A DNA stretch of 64,000 nt, taken from Paenibacillus xylanexedens (GTDB lineage: Bacteria > Bacillota > Bacilli > Paenibacillales > Paenibacillaceae). The stretch lies in contig NZ_VEIO01000003.1 of the NCBI RefSeq assembly GCF_007680605.1, forward strand, positions 1-64,000, given 5' to 3'. The position numbers were made by a program, and so were the translations under genes. A model generated the notes under the pieces. The model was not told the origin of the DNA, ran no database searches, and saw nothing but the letters and a program-made list of their open reading frames with translations. This document shows, in pieces, positions 32,892 through 42,015 of this stretch (position 1 is the first letter of the stretch; every line of letters starts with the position of its first letter).

Positions 32892-34016
32892 TTGTTAAGC
32901 ACGTTTTTTGTCAATCTCTGTGTGATCATTTCCTTTCTATACCTGTCAGGAATAATCGCCAAATACTACAGCATTCGTTTGCCTTTTCCCTCGCTTCGCG
33001 TTCAGCTAGTCGGTGGCTTTTTATTCGGCCTATACGGTACAGTGCTTATGAATTATTCTTTCCATATCAATGACACTACCATTGTGGATCTGCGGCATTT
33101 GGCTGTCGTGACTGCAGCCGTATATCTTGGCGGGCTCGCTTCGGTCATCACCGGAATCATCATAGCGATCCTTCGTATCGTTATGTTTGGTATTACCTCA
33201 GCAGCCATTGATGCAGCATTTATCATGATCCTACTCGGACTGGCAGGTGTGTATTTTGCCTACGCTTCGTGGTCCAGATTAACCAAGATTATTACCATGA
33301 ATCTCTTAGGCATGACCATGATATTTATCGTACTGCTGATGAACACGCCCAGCATGAATACATTGATGAAAGTATATCCCATACAGATGACTATTGCCTT
33401 TGCTGGCGGCCTTTTCATATATTTTATCGCGGAATTTATCAATAGATCCAACGAAATGTTATTTCTGCTGGAACGACGAGCCTCCACGGACCATTTGACG
33501 GATCTGAGCAATCGGCGGCAATTCGAACAGTCTCTCCAGTCTGAGCTTCAGCATGCAAGGCAGTATCATCAGAAGCTTTCCTTGCTGGTTATTGATATTG
33601 ATCGATTCAAAAAGGTAAACGATACGTTTGGTCACTCTGCCGGAGATTCAGTATTGAAACAACTTGGGCAATTGCTTGTAGAACATGCGCGTTCCACCGA
33701 TCTTGTATCCCGTAACGGTGGAGAAGAATTTGCAATTCTATTGCTCGATTGTGGCTATCATCAATCCATGGCTATTGCAGAATCCGTGCGTAAAGCTGTG
33801 GCCCGATCTCTTTTCATCCTGCCGGACGGGCAGACCGTAAAACTCACGATCTCCATTGGTGTAGCCGTTTACCCTGATCACTGTGATGACCATGATGACA
33901 ACGACCTGTTTGATCAAGCTGACCGCGCGCTGTATGAAGCCAAAAATACGGGACGCAACAGGGTATGCTCATTGCCGCCCCGGAATATCACGGTTGTCGA
34001 TAATGATTCATTTTGA
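32892..34016 (+). CDS. Membrane diguanylate cyclase (5TM-LYT sensor plus GGDEF)
   Basis: A 374-residue protein with about six N-terminal hydrophobic segments of the 5TMR-LYT sensor type (residues ~1-185, e.g. LRHLAVVTAAVYLGGLASVITGIIIAILR) and a C-terminal GGDEF domain (DHLTDLSNRRQFEQSL, IDIDRFKKVNDTFGHSAGD). The signature is GGEEF, active in other cyclases, and an inhibitory I-site RSTD lies 5 residues before it. It should make cyclic di-GMP. The TTG start has AAGGGGGG 7 bases upstream. Confidence 0.9.
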   Translation: MLSTFFVNLCVIISFLYLSGIIAKYYSIRLPFPSLRVQLVGGFLFGLYGTVLMNYSFHINDTTIVDLRHLAVVTAAVYLGGLASVITGIIIAILRIVMFGITSAAIDAAFIMILLGLAGVYFAYASWSRLTKIITMNLLGMTMIFIVLLMNTPSMNTLMKVYPIQMTIAFAGGLFIYFIAEFINRSNEMLFLLERRASTDHLTDLSNRRQFEQSLQSELQHARQYHQKLSLLVIDIDRFKKVNDTFGHSAGDSVLKQLGQLLVEHARSTDLVSRNGGEEFAILLLDCGYHQSMAIAESVRKAVARSLFILPDGQTVKLTISIGVAVYPDHCDDHDDNDLFDQADRALYEAKNTGRNRVCSLPPRNITVVDNDSF

Positions 34017-34044
34017 GATGATGATTAGTCTTAACGACGAAACG

Positions 34045-34092
34045 AAAGGGATGTCTCGCCTGCCTCAACCAAGGCAAGCGGGACATCCCTTT
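34045..34092. terminator. Bidirectional terminator between convergent genes
   Basis: AAAGGGATGTC (34045-34055) pairs with GACATCCCTTT (34082-34092), with an inner TGCCT/AGGCA stem. It lies between the converging cyclase and aldo/keto reductase genes. No long T-run is present on either strand. Confidence 0.6.
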
Positions 34093-34145
34093 CCCATACA
34101 TTAAACAAATTCGTTCTTACCGTCCTTATATAAAGAGATAACGTG

Positions 34146-35084
34146 TCAGGCCAGAATTTGTTCAATCTCTGCAATAACAGCAGCATCCAGCTTAACTCCA
34201 GAAGCTGCAGCATTTTCTTTAACCTGTTCCGGACGGCTCGCTCCGACCAGAGCGCTGGAAACATTATTTTGCCGCAAAATCCAGGCCAGCGCCAGTTGTC
34301 CCACCTTCAGGTTCAGCTTGTCTGCAACTTCAACTAATTGGCGTACTTTGCCGATGCGATCTGCGCTGATTTTCCCTTCATCCCAGCCAAGCTTGGCTGC
34401 CCGGCTATTCTCCGGGATATCGGAGGCAGTTGTATATTTCCCTGTCAGCAAACCTTGCGCAAGTGGTGAATAAACAACCTGTCCGATGCCCTTACGTTCA
34501 CCCAAAGGAATGATCTCGCTCTCAATATACCGATCAAACATATTATATACCGGTTGATTCACCACAATACGATCCAGCAACAGGCGGTCTGCTGTACCAA
34601 GCGCAGCTTCCATCTGAGCTGCGGTCCACTGGCTTACACCTACATACAACACTTTACCATGGCGCACCAGATCGTCCAGTGCACGGAGGGTCTCCTCTAT
34701 CGGGGTCTCCTGATGATAACGATGGCAATAGTAGATATCAACATAATCGGTGCCAAGGCGCTTCAGGCTCGCATCGCACTGCTCCATAATATGTTTGCGG
34801 GATAACCCGTGATCGTTAGGGCCATCACCCATTTTGTTAAACACCTTGGTTGCGAGAACATAAGAACTCCGTGAGTACGCTTTCAATGTTTGACCGAGTA
34901 ATACTTCGGCAGCGCCCCGCTCATAAGCATTGGCTGTATCAAAAAAGTTAATGCCTTCATCAAATGCCGTTTCAATTGATTTCACCGCATTTTCACGTTC
35001 CACATATCCTCCGTACGTCAACCAGCTGCCTAAGCTGATTTCGCTTACTTTCAGTCCGCTTCCACCCAACCTGCGATAATCCAT
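34146..35084 (-). CDS. Aldo/keto reductase
   Basis: A 312-residue NADP-dependent aldo/keto reductase of the Kv-beta/YhdN-like group. The fold markers are YRRLGGSGLKVSEISLGSWLTYGG, GINFFDTANAYERGAAEVLLGQTL (catalytic Asp and Tyr), YVLATKVFNKMG (Lys) and YVDIYYCHRYHQETPIEETL (His), with the C-terminal cofactor region SSALVGASRPEQVKENA. It reduces aldehydes or ketones; the substrate is unknown. It appears monocistronic. Confidence 0.92.
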   Translation of the reverse strand: MDYRRLGGSGLKVSEISLGSWLTYGGYVERENAVKSIETAFDEGINFFDTANAYERGAAEVLLGQTLKAYSRSSYVLATKVFNKMGDGPNDHGLSRKHIMEQCDASLKRLGTDYVDIYYCHRYHQETPIEETLRALDDLVRHGKVLYVGVSQWTAAQMEAALGTADRLLLDRIVVNQPVYNMFDRYIESEIIPLGERKGIGQVVYSPLAQGLLTGKYTTASDIPENSRAAKLGWDEGKISADRIGKVRQLVEVADKLNLKVGQLALAWILRQNNVSSALVGASRPEQVKENAAASGVKLDAAVIAEIEQILA

Positions 35085-35254
35085 GAATGCATGTCCTCCT
35101 CAGAATGTAGAAATGATGAAGTTAAGTTGCATCTCCTATTGTAACCCAACCTGAACAAATGGAAAAACATATACGTAGAACCTCAGGAAAAATTACAAAA
35201 AAGGCACATGCGATGTGATGTGCCTTCTGTAACCTTGGAAGAGCTAAGCGACTT

Positions 35255-35350
35255 CTTAACTCGATAGAAGCATGTATCCTCTTAACCTTAATAGAAGTAT
35301 ACGTACTCTTAACTTCAATAGAAGTATACGTACTCTTAACCTCAATAAGG
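35255..35350. repeat. 26-27 bp tandem repeat, about 3.5 copies
   Basis: Units start at 35255, 35281, 35308 and 35335 with CTTAAC followed by a variable YTYRATAGAAGTATAC-like core. Units 2 and 3 differ at only 2 positions. A small frame across it codes a repeated STYTSIEVK, but it lacks an RBS and is not called as a gene. Confidence 0.8.
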
Positions 35351-35392
35351 GGGATTAGCCCAGATGACATAGCCGGATCATGGAGCAAACGT

Positions 35393-37030
35393 TTATGGCA
35401 AAATAATACTCAGTGCATTTAAAAGCTCAGTCTGTCTAACTGGCTTCGTCAGCACGGCATCAAAGACCTCCGCCTGCTGAATATCCATATGCATGCCATA
35501 CGGTACGAGCACAATGACAGGTAAGGCTTCCATCTGCTGTTTCAGCTCAGTTACGAAATCGACTGTAATGCCCTCACGCAAGCCCAGGTCAACAACAGCT
35601 ACATCCGGCTTATAACCTTCCTTGATCCATTCATATGCAGTGGCTGAACCCGAAGTCATGCGCACATCCATCTCCCAATTCCGCATCAAGGAGGATACGC
35701 CCTGCAAAATATCAGGATCTTTGGCGAGTAACACCTTTTTAGTTTTCAAACGTTGCTGCACACTTGTGATTTGCGGCAAGTCCCAATACCTGCGTAATGG
35801 CAATGAAATCTGGAACTCGGTTTCGTCGCCTTGGAGACTGTTCACCTGAATACGGCCATGCATCAAGATCGCCAGATTCTGGCTGACTGCTAGTCCCAGA
35901 TTGCTGCCAATCAGTTTTTCGGTACTCATCGTTTCTGGTTTGGCAGTAGAGATTCGCAAACGGTTGTCAGATAACATCTGTCCCGTGTATCTAACCCGTA
36001 GCAAGAGAAGGCTTGTATCCTCTACTTCCTCTCCCCTCATCTCTGCTGTCACCAGTACAGCACCTTCCCGAGTGGAGTCCATGGCGTATTGCATCACATG
36101 GCCCAACATCTGGCCAATCTTGATCTCATCACCAATGAAAACCTGCGATACATTCAGATTCAGGTTTAACCCCAGTTCTATCTTTTTGCTCGCAGCTGTT
36201 CCGGCATAGAGATAAACGGTGTTCTCAATGGTACTGACCAAATCAAAGGGGTCATCATGAATAACCGTTTTTCCGGCCTCGTTGATGTTAAAGTTCATCA
36301 TATTGTTGAGCAGTGAAAGCAGAATATTACCGCTCGTTTCGATCATATTCACATACTCCGCTTGTTCCTCGGACATGTCGGGTGTCCGCATCAGATCCGT
36401 CAATCCCAAAATGCCGTTCAGCGGATTACGGATTTCATGACTCATCAGTTTGAGCATTTGTGTCTTGGTCATGGCCTCGGATTCGGCACGTTCCTTCTCC
36501 GCCTGTAATTTCTCTTGCAACTGTTCTGAATCGCTGAGTCTCTGCTCCTGAACGTGCAACGCACTCTCCAGGTCAACAACGTATCCCAGAAATACAGCCA
36601 TAGCTTTCAGCGTCTTCATATCGGTTTCACTGATTTTATATCCTGGATCATCCATAATACATATCGTTCCGAAGGCTTCACCTGTTCTTCGCATAATGGG
36701 TACACCTACGAAAAAACGATTTCCAAGTCCATTGGTAACATCCATGGAGCTTGTCACAGTATGCTCCAAGGTATCCGCAATGGTGACGACACTGTTATTT
36801 TCTCTTAAGACCAGACTGCAGTAGGATTCCATAAACGGAAGCGCAGTCCCTTTGACAATTAATTCTTCCTTGCGGTTGAAGGCTTCCAAAATGACATTAG
36901 TCACTCCGTCATTCGTGGCTACGAAGATGGTATTCACTCTTAATATGCCACTTAATACGTCCACAATATGGGCCGCTGCTTCTTCAATATTTTCATAGAA
37001 GCCTTGGTTAACGCCTTCTACCGTCCCCAT
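35393..37030 (-). CDS. GAF/histidine kinase/receiver protein with degenerate catalytic motifs
   Basis: This 545-residue cytosolic protein has a GAF domain (~20-150), a coiled coil, a HisKA domain with an intact H-box (KLMSHEIRNPLNGILGLTD, His ~198), an HATPase-like region and a C-terminal receiver. The ATPase region is degraded: the N-box Asn is replaced (HVMQYAMDST), the G1 DxGxG is RYTGQMLSD, and only G2-like SNLGLAVS survives. The receiver keeps DVAVVDLGL (Asp) and LTKPV (Lys) but has AKDPD at the acidic pair and LVPYG where Thr is expected. It may be a scaffold, phosphatase or pseudokinase. ATG with GAGGGG upstream. Confidence 0.85.
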   Translation of the reverse strand: MGTVEGVNQGFYENIEEAAAHIVDVLSGILRVNTIFVATNDGVTNVILEAFNRKEELIVKGTALPFMESYCSLVLRENNSVVTIADTLEHTVTSSMDVTNGLGNRFFVGVPIMRRTGEAFGTICIMDDPGYKISETDMKTLKAMAVFLGYVVDLESALHVQEQRLSDSEQLQEKLQAEKERAESEAMTKTQMLKLMSHEIRNPLNGILGLTDLMRTPDMSEEQAEYVNMIETSGNILLSLLNNMMNFNINEAGKTVIHDDPFDLVSTIENTVYLYAGTAASKKIELGLNLNLNVSQVFIGDEIKIGQMLGHVMQYAMDSTREGAVLVTAEMRGEEVEDTSLLLLRVRYTGQMLSDNRLRISTAKPETMSTEKLIGSNLGLAVSQNLAILMHGRIQVNSLQGDETEFQISLPLRRYWDLPQITSVQQRLKTKKVLLAKDPDILQGVSSLMRNWEMDVRMTSGSATAYEWIKEGYKPDVAVVDLGLREGITVDFVTELKQQMEALPVIVLVPYGMHMDIQQAEVFDAVLTKPVRQTELLNALSIILP

Positions 37031-37354
37031 GATCCAACCCCTCTTTGTTTGTCTTGGCTGCTATATTAAGTTCACCGATCAGAATGTTGATTCACATGCT
37101 GGGGTCTGCCGGGGAATCCGAACGATTGTCACAAACTATACTTATATGTTTAACACCACAGAAGTGCAAGAGAATCATCTTGGTGCCTGTAACCTCTTTT
37201 CTCACCGAACAGATCTGAAAAAAGCTTCGGTCCACGATATCCTGACTTGTAGGTTTATCCTTGCAGGGTAAATAGAAATTATACGCCTCCGTTTGAGTTT
37301 TGGGAACCTTAAACCCGCGCCAAATCCCGGAAGATGCTCTTCTACCTCGCGGGA

Positions 37355-37374
37355 GGTGTGATCATAATCACACC
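37355..37374. promoter_or_regulatory. Fnr-type palindrome upstream of nrdDG
   Basis: TGTGATCATAATCACA at 37357-37372 is a perfect TGTGA-N6-TCACA site, extended to an 8-bp inverted repeat by the flanking GG and CC. This is the Fnr/CRP consensus used in Bacillus. A TATAAA at 37394-37399 would place transcription start about 41.5 bases from its centre, the class II activator position. Confidence 0.75.
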
Positions 37375-37381
37375 CAAAAAA

Positions 37382-37430
37382 CCACATATAGTTTATAAAT
37401 GGATAATACAAATCTACATGTAGTATATAA
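37382..37430. promoter_or_regulatory. Paired NrdR-box-like repeats upstream of nrdD
   Basis: CCACATATAGTTTATAA (37382-37398) and CTACATGTAGTATATAA (37414-37430) match at 14 of 17 positions and are spaced 32 bases start to start, about three helical turns. NrdR boxes typically occur as such phased pairs before ribonucleotide reductase operons. The first overlaps the putative -10 region. Confidence 0.6.
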
Positions 37431-37485
37431 CTCATATATTAATCAAATTATAATCTATTCAAAAATCATTTAGGAGGCACGTTAC

Positions 37486-39447
37486 ATGACTATGCTTGAG
37501 CATGCCGCACCACCGGCAACCGATCTGTTATCTGACCTGGGTAGACGTATTATTGGCGCAGAAGACGCTGATACGCTGAGGGAGAATGCGAATCTGAATG
37601 GAGATTCCTTCAGCGGCAAGATGAGCAGGCTTGGATCGGAGACAGCCAAATGGCACGCCATGCGTCATGTATTGCCAGAGGCGCTTGCAGATGCGGTGGA
37701 GAATGGTGATCTGTATGTGCATGATCTGGACCAGTATGCCCTCGGAACAACGAACTGCATTTTCATTCCATTTGATCGGCTACTGGCTTCCGGCTTCAAT
37801 ACAGGGAATGGATCGGTTCGCACACCACAGACGATCATGTCTGCGATGGCTTTGGTGGCAATCATCTTCCAGTCGCAGCAAAACAGCCAGTACGGCGGCG
37901 TATCTGCCAACAAAATCGACTGGGATCTGGCGCCTTACGTGCAACGCTCTTTCATAAAACATTTCCGCAAAGGACAACGGCTTTTTAATGAACAGGCCTT
38001 GATCACGGACGAGCAGCTACATCTAGACAGCATGGAAGCGAAGCAACATTGCCCACGTGCATTTGATTTTGCATATGAAGAAACGGAGCTCGAAACAGGA
38101 CAAGCTGCCGAATCTCTGATACATAATCTGAATACGATGAGCAGTCGGGCAGGCGGACAAATTCCTTTTACATCGCTAAACTACGGTATGTGTACATCAG
38201 CCGAGGGCCGTCTTGTGTCCCGCTCCCTGCTCGAAGCAACGATTCGTGGCCTCGGACATGGGGAAACGCCTGTATTTCCACAGCATATTTTCCAATGCAA
38301 ACAAGGGGTTAACCAGGCCCAGGGCGACCCGAACTATGACTTGTTCCGCCTCGCGGTAACCTGTTCTTCACGGCGCATGTATCCTAACTTTGTCAATGTC
38401 GATGCAACGTTTAATTTACCTTTTTATCATCCGGAAGACCCTGACACGATCATTGCAACTATGGGCTGCCGCACACGTACCCTTGCGGATCGCTTTGGCC
38501 GAAACCGGCAGAGTGGCAAAGGAAACCTGTCCTTCAATACGGTCAATCTGGTGAAGCTCGGGATTCGGTTTGGCATCTGCCAAAACAGTCGTGCTGTCGC
38601 GGATCGGGAAGGGTTCTATGTCGCCTTGGATAAAATCATGCACAATGCCGTGGATGGTTTACTTCATCGGTATGCCATTCAGAAAAAACAGCCTGCCAAA
38701 TCATCGGATTTCATGATGCGTGAGGGGGTATGGGAAGGCGGAGAGAAATTGGAACCGGATGAGCCGGTTGCCGATCTGTTGAAACACGGCACGTTGTCTC
38801 TTGGATTTATCGGACTCGCCGAATGTATGACTGCTATGTATGGACGGCATCACGGACAAGATATGCATGTACATCGCGAGGCGCTGCATGTCATCCGTAC
38901 GATGAGAGAGTTCTGTGATCGGATGAGTGAGCTGCATAACTTGAACGTTACGCTCTTTGCTACACCTGCTGAAGGTTTATCCGGCAAATTCACCAAAATA
39001 GACCGAGCCTGTTACGGCCCGATCTCTGGTGTGAACGAACGTGAATATTATACGAACTCGTTCCATATTCCGGTCTATCATAACCTTCCTGCCTACCGTA
39101 AGATCGAACTGGAAGCTCCATTCCACGCTCTGTGCAATGCCGGAGCCATCTCTTATGTTGAACTTGACGGCAATGTGCGGGCGAATACAGCCGCCTTTAT
39201 GCGCATCGTACAGTACGCGCTGGCACAAGATATTGGTTACTTCTCGATTAACCATCCGATTGATCGCTGTCCTGAATGCGGGTATGAAGGAGTCATCGGT
39301 GATACCTGTCCGGGATGTGAAGTTCACGAAAATGAGGTTCACTTCCAGCGCTTGCGCCGTGTAACCGGTTATCTGACTGGAGATTACAAGGTACGCTTCA
39401 ATGCTGCGAAGCAGGCCGAAGTGCGGGATCGGGTGAAACACCGGTGA
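37486..39447 (+). CDS. nrdD: Anaerobic (class III) ribonucleoside-triphosphate reductase NrdD
   Basis: A 653-residue glycyl-radical enzyme that reduces ribonucleotides to deoxyribonucleotides without oxygen. Markers include NANLNGDSFSGKMSRLGSETAKWHA, VHDLDQYALGTTNCIF, QNSQYGGVSANKIDWDLAPY, a C-terminal zinc site (CPECGYEGVIGDTCPGC) and the glycyl radical loop RVTGYLTGDY near the C-terminus. Only ~35 residues precede the catalytic domain, so the ~90-residue ATP-cone seen in many NrdD proteins is absent and dATP inhibition through that domain is unlikely. The RBS is TAGGAGGCACG. It overlaps nrdG by 4 bases. Confidence 0.96.
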   Translation: MTMLEHAAPPATDLLSDLGRRIIGAEDADTLRENANLNGDSFSGKMSRLGSETAKWHAMRHVLPEALADAVENGDLYVHDLDQYALGTTNCIFIPFDRLLASGFNTGNGSVRTPQTIMSAMALVAIIFQSQQNSQYGGVSANKIDWDLAPYVQRSFIKHFRKGQRLFNEQALITDEQLHLDSMEAKQHCPRAFDFAYEETELETGQAAESLIHNLNTMSSRAGGQIPFTSLNYGMCTSAEGRLVSRSLLEATIRGLGHGETPVFPQHIFQCKQGVNQAQGDPNYDLFRLAVTCSSRRMYPNFVNVDATFNLPFYHPEDPDTIIATMGCRTRTLADRFGRNRQSGKGNLSFNTVNLVKLGIRFGICQNSRAVADREGFYVALDKIMHNAVDGLLHRYAIQKKQPAKSSDFMMREGVWEGGEKLEPDEPVADLLKHGTLSLGFIGLAECMTAMYGRHHGQDMHVHREALHVIRTMREFCDRMSELHNLNVTLFATPAEGLSGKFTKIDRACYGPISGVNEREYYTNSFHIPVYHNLPAYRKIELEAPFHALCNAGAISYVELDGNVRANTAAFMRIVQYALAQDIGYFSINHPIDRCPECGYEGVIGDTCPGCEVHENEVHFQRLRRVTGYLTGDYKVRFNAAKQAEVRDRVKHR

Positions 39448-39953
39448 ATCTGTTTGGTTACATTCCCGAATCGGTCAATGAAGGAACCGGATTGCGTGCT
39501 GTGCTGTTTATCAGCGGATGCCGCCACGCATGTCCGGGCTGCTTCAGCCCGGATTCGTGGAGTTTTCGCGCAGGTGAACCCTTTACAGAAGAGCGGCAGC
39601 AACTGATTTTGCAGGAGGTCACGAGCCATCCGCTACTGGATGGGGTGACGTTATGCGGAGGTGACCCCTTTTTCTCAGCAGCGGCATGTACCCGGTGGGT
39701 ACGTCAGTTTCGGGATGCAAGGCCGGATCTGACGGTATGGGCCTATACCGGATTCAAATATGAGGAACTCGTCACCGACCCGCAGAGAGCAGAGCTTGCA
39801 CAGCTGTGCGACGTAATTATTGACGGACGATACGTTGCGGCAGAGCGCGATGTATCTCTGCCTTTCCGCGGAAGTCGTAATCAGCGGTTGATTGACGTAA
39901 GGGCTACTCAGGCATCTGGGACCATCGTTACATTACAGCTTGATGCTATGTAA
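39444..39953 (+). CDS. nrdG: Anaerobic ribonucleotide reductase activase NrdG
   Basis: A 169-residue radical-SAM activase that generates the glycyl radical on NrdD. The radical-SAM cluster motif is CRHACPGC (~residues 28-35), followed by SPDSWSFRAG and VTLCGGDPFF. The GTG start overlaps the nrdD stop (GTGA), giving tight stoichiometric coupling. The last codons and stop lie inside the terminator stem that follows. Confidence 0.95.
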   Translation: MNLFGYIPESVNEGTGLRAVLFISGCRHACPGCFSPDSWSFRAGEPFTEERQQLILQEVTSHPLLDGVTLCGGDPFFSAAACTRWVRQFRDARPDLTVWAYTGFKYEELVTDPQRAELAQLCDVIIDGRYVAAERDVSLPFRGSRNQRLIDVRATQASGTIVTLQLDAM

Positions 39954-39975
39954 CGATGGTTTTTCAATTTTTTAC
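39921..39975 (+). terminator. Terminator overlapping the nrdG 3' end
   Basis: ACCATCGTTACAT (39921-39933) and ATGTAACGATGGT (39948-39960) form a perfect 13-bp stem followed by TTTTTCAATTTTTT. The nrdG stop codon at 39951-39953 is inside the second arm. Confidence 0.85.
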
Positions 39976-41720
39976 ACCTGAAACCTTTGGATAACCTGAT
40001 TCAGTTCGTAAGCCAAACTTCTCAGTTCGTGGGAGAGACTTGATACTTCTTCCATCAGCGCCAGTTGTTCTTCCGAAGAAGCACGAGCCTTGTTCGCGTT
40101 ACCGGATGAATCCGAAGCCACAACACCCAATTGCTCCAGAGAAGCAGCAATCTGATCACTGCTGGCTGACATTTGCTCGGAGGCAGCGGATACTTCGTAG
40201 ACTTGTCCCGATACCTTCTGAATAGATTCGACAATCTGGCGGAATGTTTCTGCCGTTAAAACGGATGTCTCTGCTCCTCGTTTAGCGACATCCACCGACT
40301 CTTCAATGGAGGTTACGGCCTTCTCCGTATGATTCAGGATACCTTGAAGAATCTGGTCGATCTGATCAGAAGACTCTTTGGAGCGGGCCGATAGCTTCTG
40401 AATCTCCTGTGCAACCACCGCAAATCCTCTTCCGGTCTCCCCTGCTCTGGCTGCCTCAATGGATGCATTCAGCGCAAGCAGGCTCGTCTGATCCGCAATA
40501 TCCCGAATCATGGACATGATTCCACCGATGTTGCTGTTCAGTTGTTGAAGATCATGAAGAACTACGACTGTGCCCGACATGTTAAGTTCAATCTTCTGCA
40601 TCTGATCGACCATCGTTGTAATATCTGCCTCACCTCGGCTAGCGAGATCCGTTGTATCCGAAGCCAGTTCAGCAACCACCTGAGATGAGTCAGCAATTCG
40701 TTTGATGCCAATGACCATCTCACCGATGGACTCCTGGCATTCATTCGTGGATTGACGTTGCTGTTCTGCCCCGGAGGACACCTGCAACATCGATTCGGTA
40801 ATCTCTTGTGAGGCTTCAGTCGTACGTTCCGAACTCATCTGCAGATCCGCAGCTGAGCGGGTCACACTCGCAGAAGTGGACTGAATGCCTGTAATCAGTT
40901 GCTGCAGCCCCCCAAGCATATGATTAAATGCATTGGCCGTTTGTCCAATCTCATTGTTATTGCGAACATCCAGACTGACTGTCAGATTGCCGCCTGCTGC
41001 CTGTTTCGATACGTCTGCCAGCTTCTGTAATGGTCGAAGTACAATTCGAGCCAGAATGACCAAAACTATAATCATAATGACGGCAATGACCAATCCACTC
41101 CCCAGACTGTACAAAAACATCCACATCTGATCCTGCTTCACTTGGGCAGCATCCAAATCCAGACCAAAAATCGCAATCGCCTTGCCCGTATCATCCTTAA
41201 TTGTGCTTAGATAGGTCACCCATGTCCCCGCAGTATCCGTGTAGGGTTCTGTAAAAGCGGTTCCGTTCTGAAATACATGATCATATGTATCTTGAACTAT
41301 TTCTGGAATTTCATATTCGACACCGGGCACCATATCCATTTCATAGAGAGCCTGATTGACTTGCAACCCCGTTAAGATCTGTTTCCCATCACGTTCAATA
41401 ATATCCGATCTGAATATATATGCGTTTGCAATGGAAGCAACACCGGTCATCGCATCGAGTTGTTCTTTCAATGACGTCAGTTCGGGAGATGTTGGGTTAG
41501 GTGAAGCCTCCAGTTGCTGATTCGCTTGTTCTACCCATTTATGGTTGAGCTGAAGCTGATTGGACAGCGCCTTACCTACCTGATTGATTTCTTCGTAGTA
41601 AGCCTGCTGACTTTGTTTGAAATTCAACACACTCATCAGGATGATCATTACAAACAAAATGATGGCAATCAGGACAGAACTGGTGAAAACTAAACTTCGA
41701 TTGCGGAAGTAGCGTAACAT
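39972..41720 (-). CDS. Methyl-accepting chemotaxis protein
   Basis: A 582-residue chemoreceptor. TM1 ([23 protein letters not shown]) is followed by an extracellular sensing domain (~35-205) with a dCache/sCache-like [29 protein letters not shown] ending, then TM2 ([19 protein letters not shown]), HAMP ([33 protein letters not shown]) and a long signalling coiled coil with the hairpin tip [40 protein letters not shown]. The ATG at 41720 has AAAGGGGA about 8 bases upstream; a frame extending to 41822 runs through a hexanucleotide repeat and lacks an RBS. The ligand is unknown. Confidence 0.95.
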   Translation of the reverse strand: MLRYFRNRSLVFTSSVLIAIILFVMIILMSVLNFKQSQQAYYEEINQVGKALSNQLQLNHKWVEQANQQLEASPNPTSPELTSLKEQLDAMTGVASIANAYIFRSDIIERDGKQILTGLQVNQALYEMDMVPGVEYEIPEIVQDTYDHVFQNGTAFTEPYTDTAGTWVTYLSTIKDDTGKAIAIFGLDLDAAQVKQDQMWMFLYSLGSGLVIAVIMIIVLVILARIVLRPLQKLADVSKQAAGGNLTVSLDVRNNNEIGQTANAFNHMLGGLQQLITGIQSTSASVTRSAADLQMSSERTTEASQEITESMLQVSSGAEQQRQSTNECQESIGEMVIGIKRIADSSQVVAELASDTTDLASRGEADITTMVDQMQKIELNMSGTVVVLHDLQQLNSNIGGIMSMIRDIADQTSLLALNASIEAARAGETGRGFAVVAQEIQKLSARSKESSDQIDQILQGILNHTEKAVTSIEESVDVAKRGAETSVLTAETFRQIVESIQKVSGQVYEVSAASEQMSASSDQIAASLEQLGVVASDSSGNANKARASSEEQLALMEEVSSLSHELRSLAYELNQVIQRFQV

Positions 41721-41777
41721 TGCAGATTCCCCTTTTCCTTTACTTTTGTAGCTTACATATCCGTCCTGATAAAGAAT

Positions 41778-41808
41778 GAGTTCGAGTTCGAGTTCGAGTT
41801 CGGGTTCG
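41778..41808. repeat. Hexanucleotide tandem repeat upstream of the chemoreceptor
   Basis: GAGTTC is repeated four times, with a fifth variant GGGTTC, 60-90 bases upstream of the chemoreceptor start. It could vary in length between strains and affect promoter spacing. Confidence 0.75.
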
Positions 41809-41900
41809 ACTCCTTTCCCCACCTATGCATTCAGCATATGATATGACACTATATAATATATATCGTGATATAATTGCTGTTTTTGAATGGCGATGATATA

Positions 41901-41938
41901 AAAATAAAAAAAGGCCAACCGTTAAAAACAGGTTGGCC
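41901..41938 (-). terminator. Terminator of the GH3 gene
   Basis: On the minus strand GGCCAACC and GGTTGGCC form an 8-bp perfect stem around TGTTTTTAAC, then TTTTTTTATTTTT. It lies about 80 bases beyond the GH3 stop. Confidence 0.85.
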
Positions 41939-42015
41939 TCGCATAATAGAGAATAGGAAAAAGATGGTCAGCGACCTCTTCTATCCTGCTCTCTATCTTT
42001 TACATTTTCTATATG

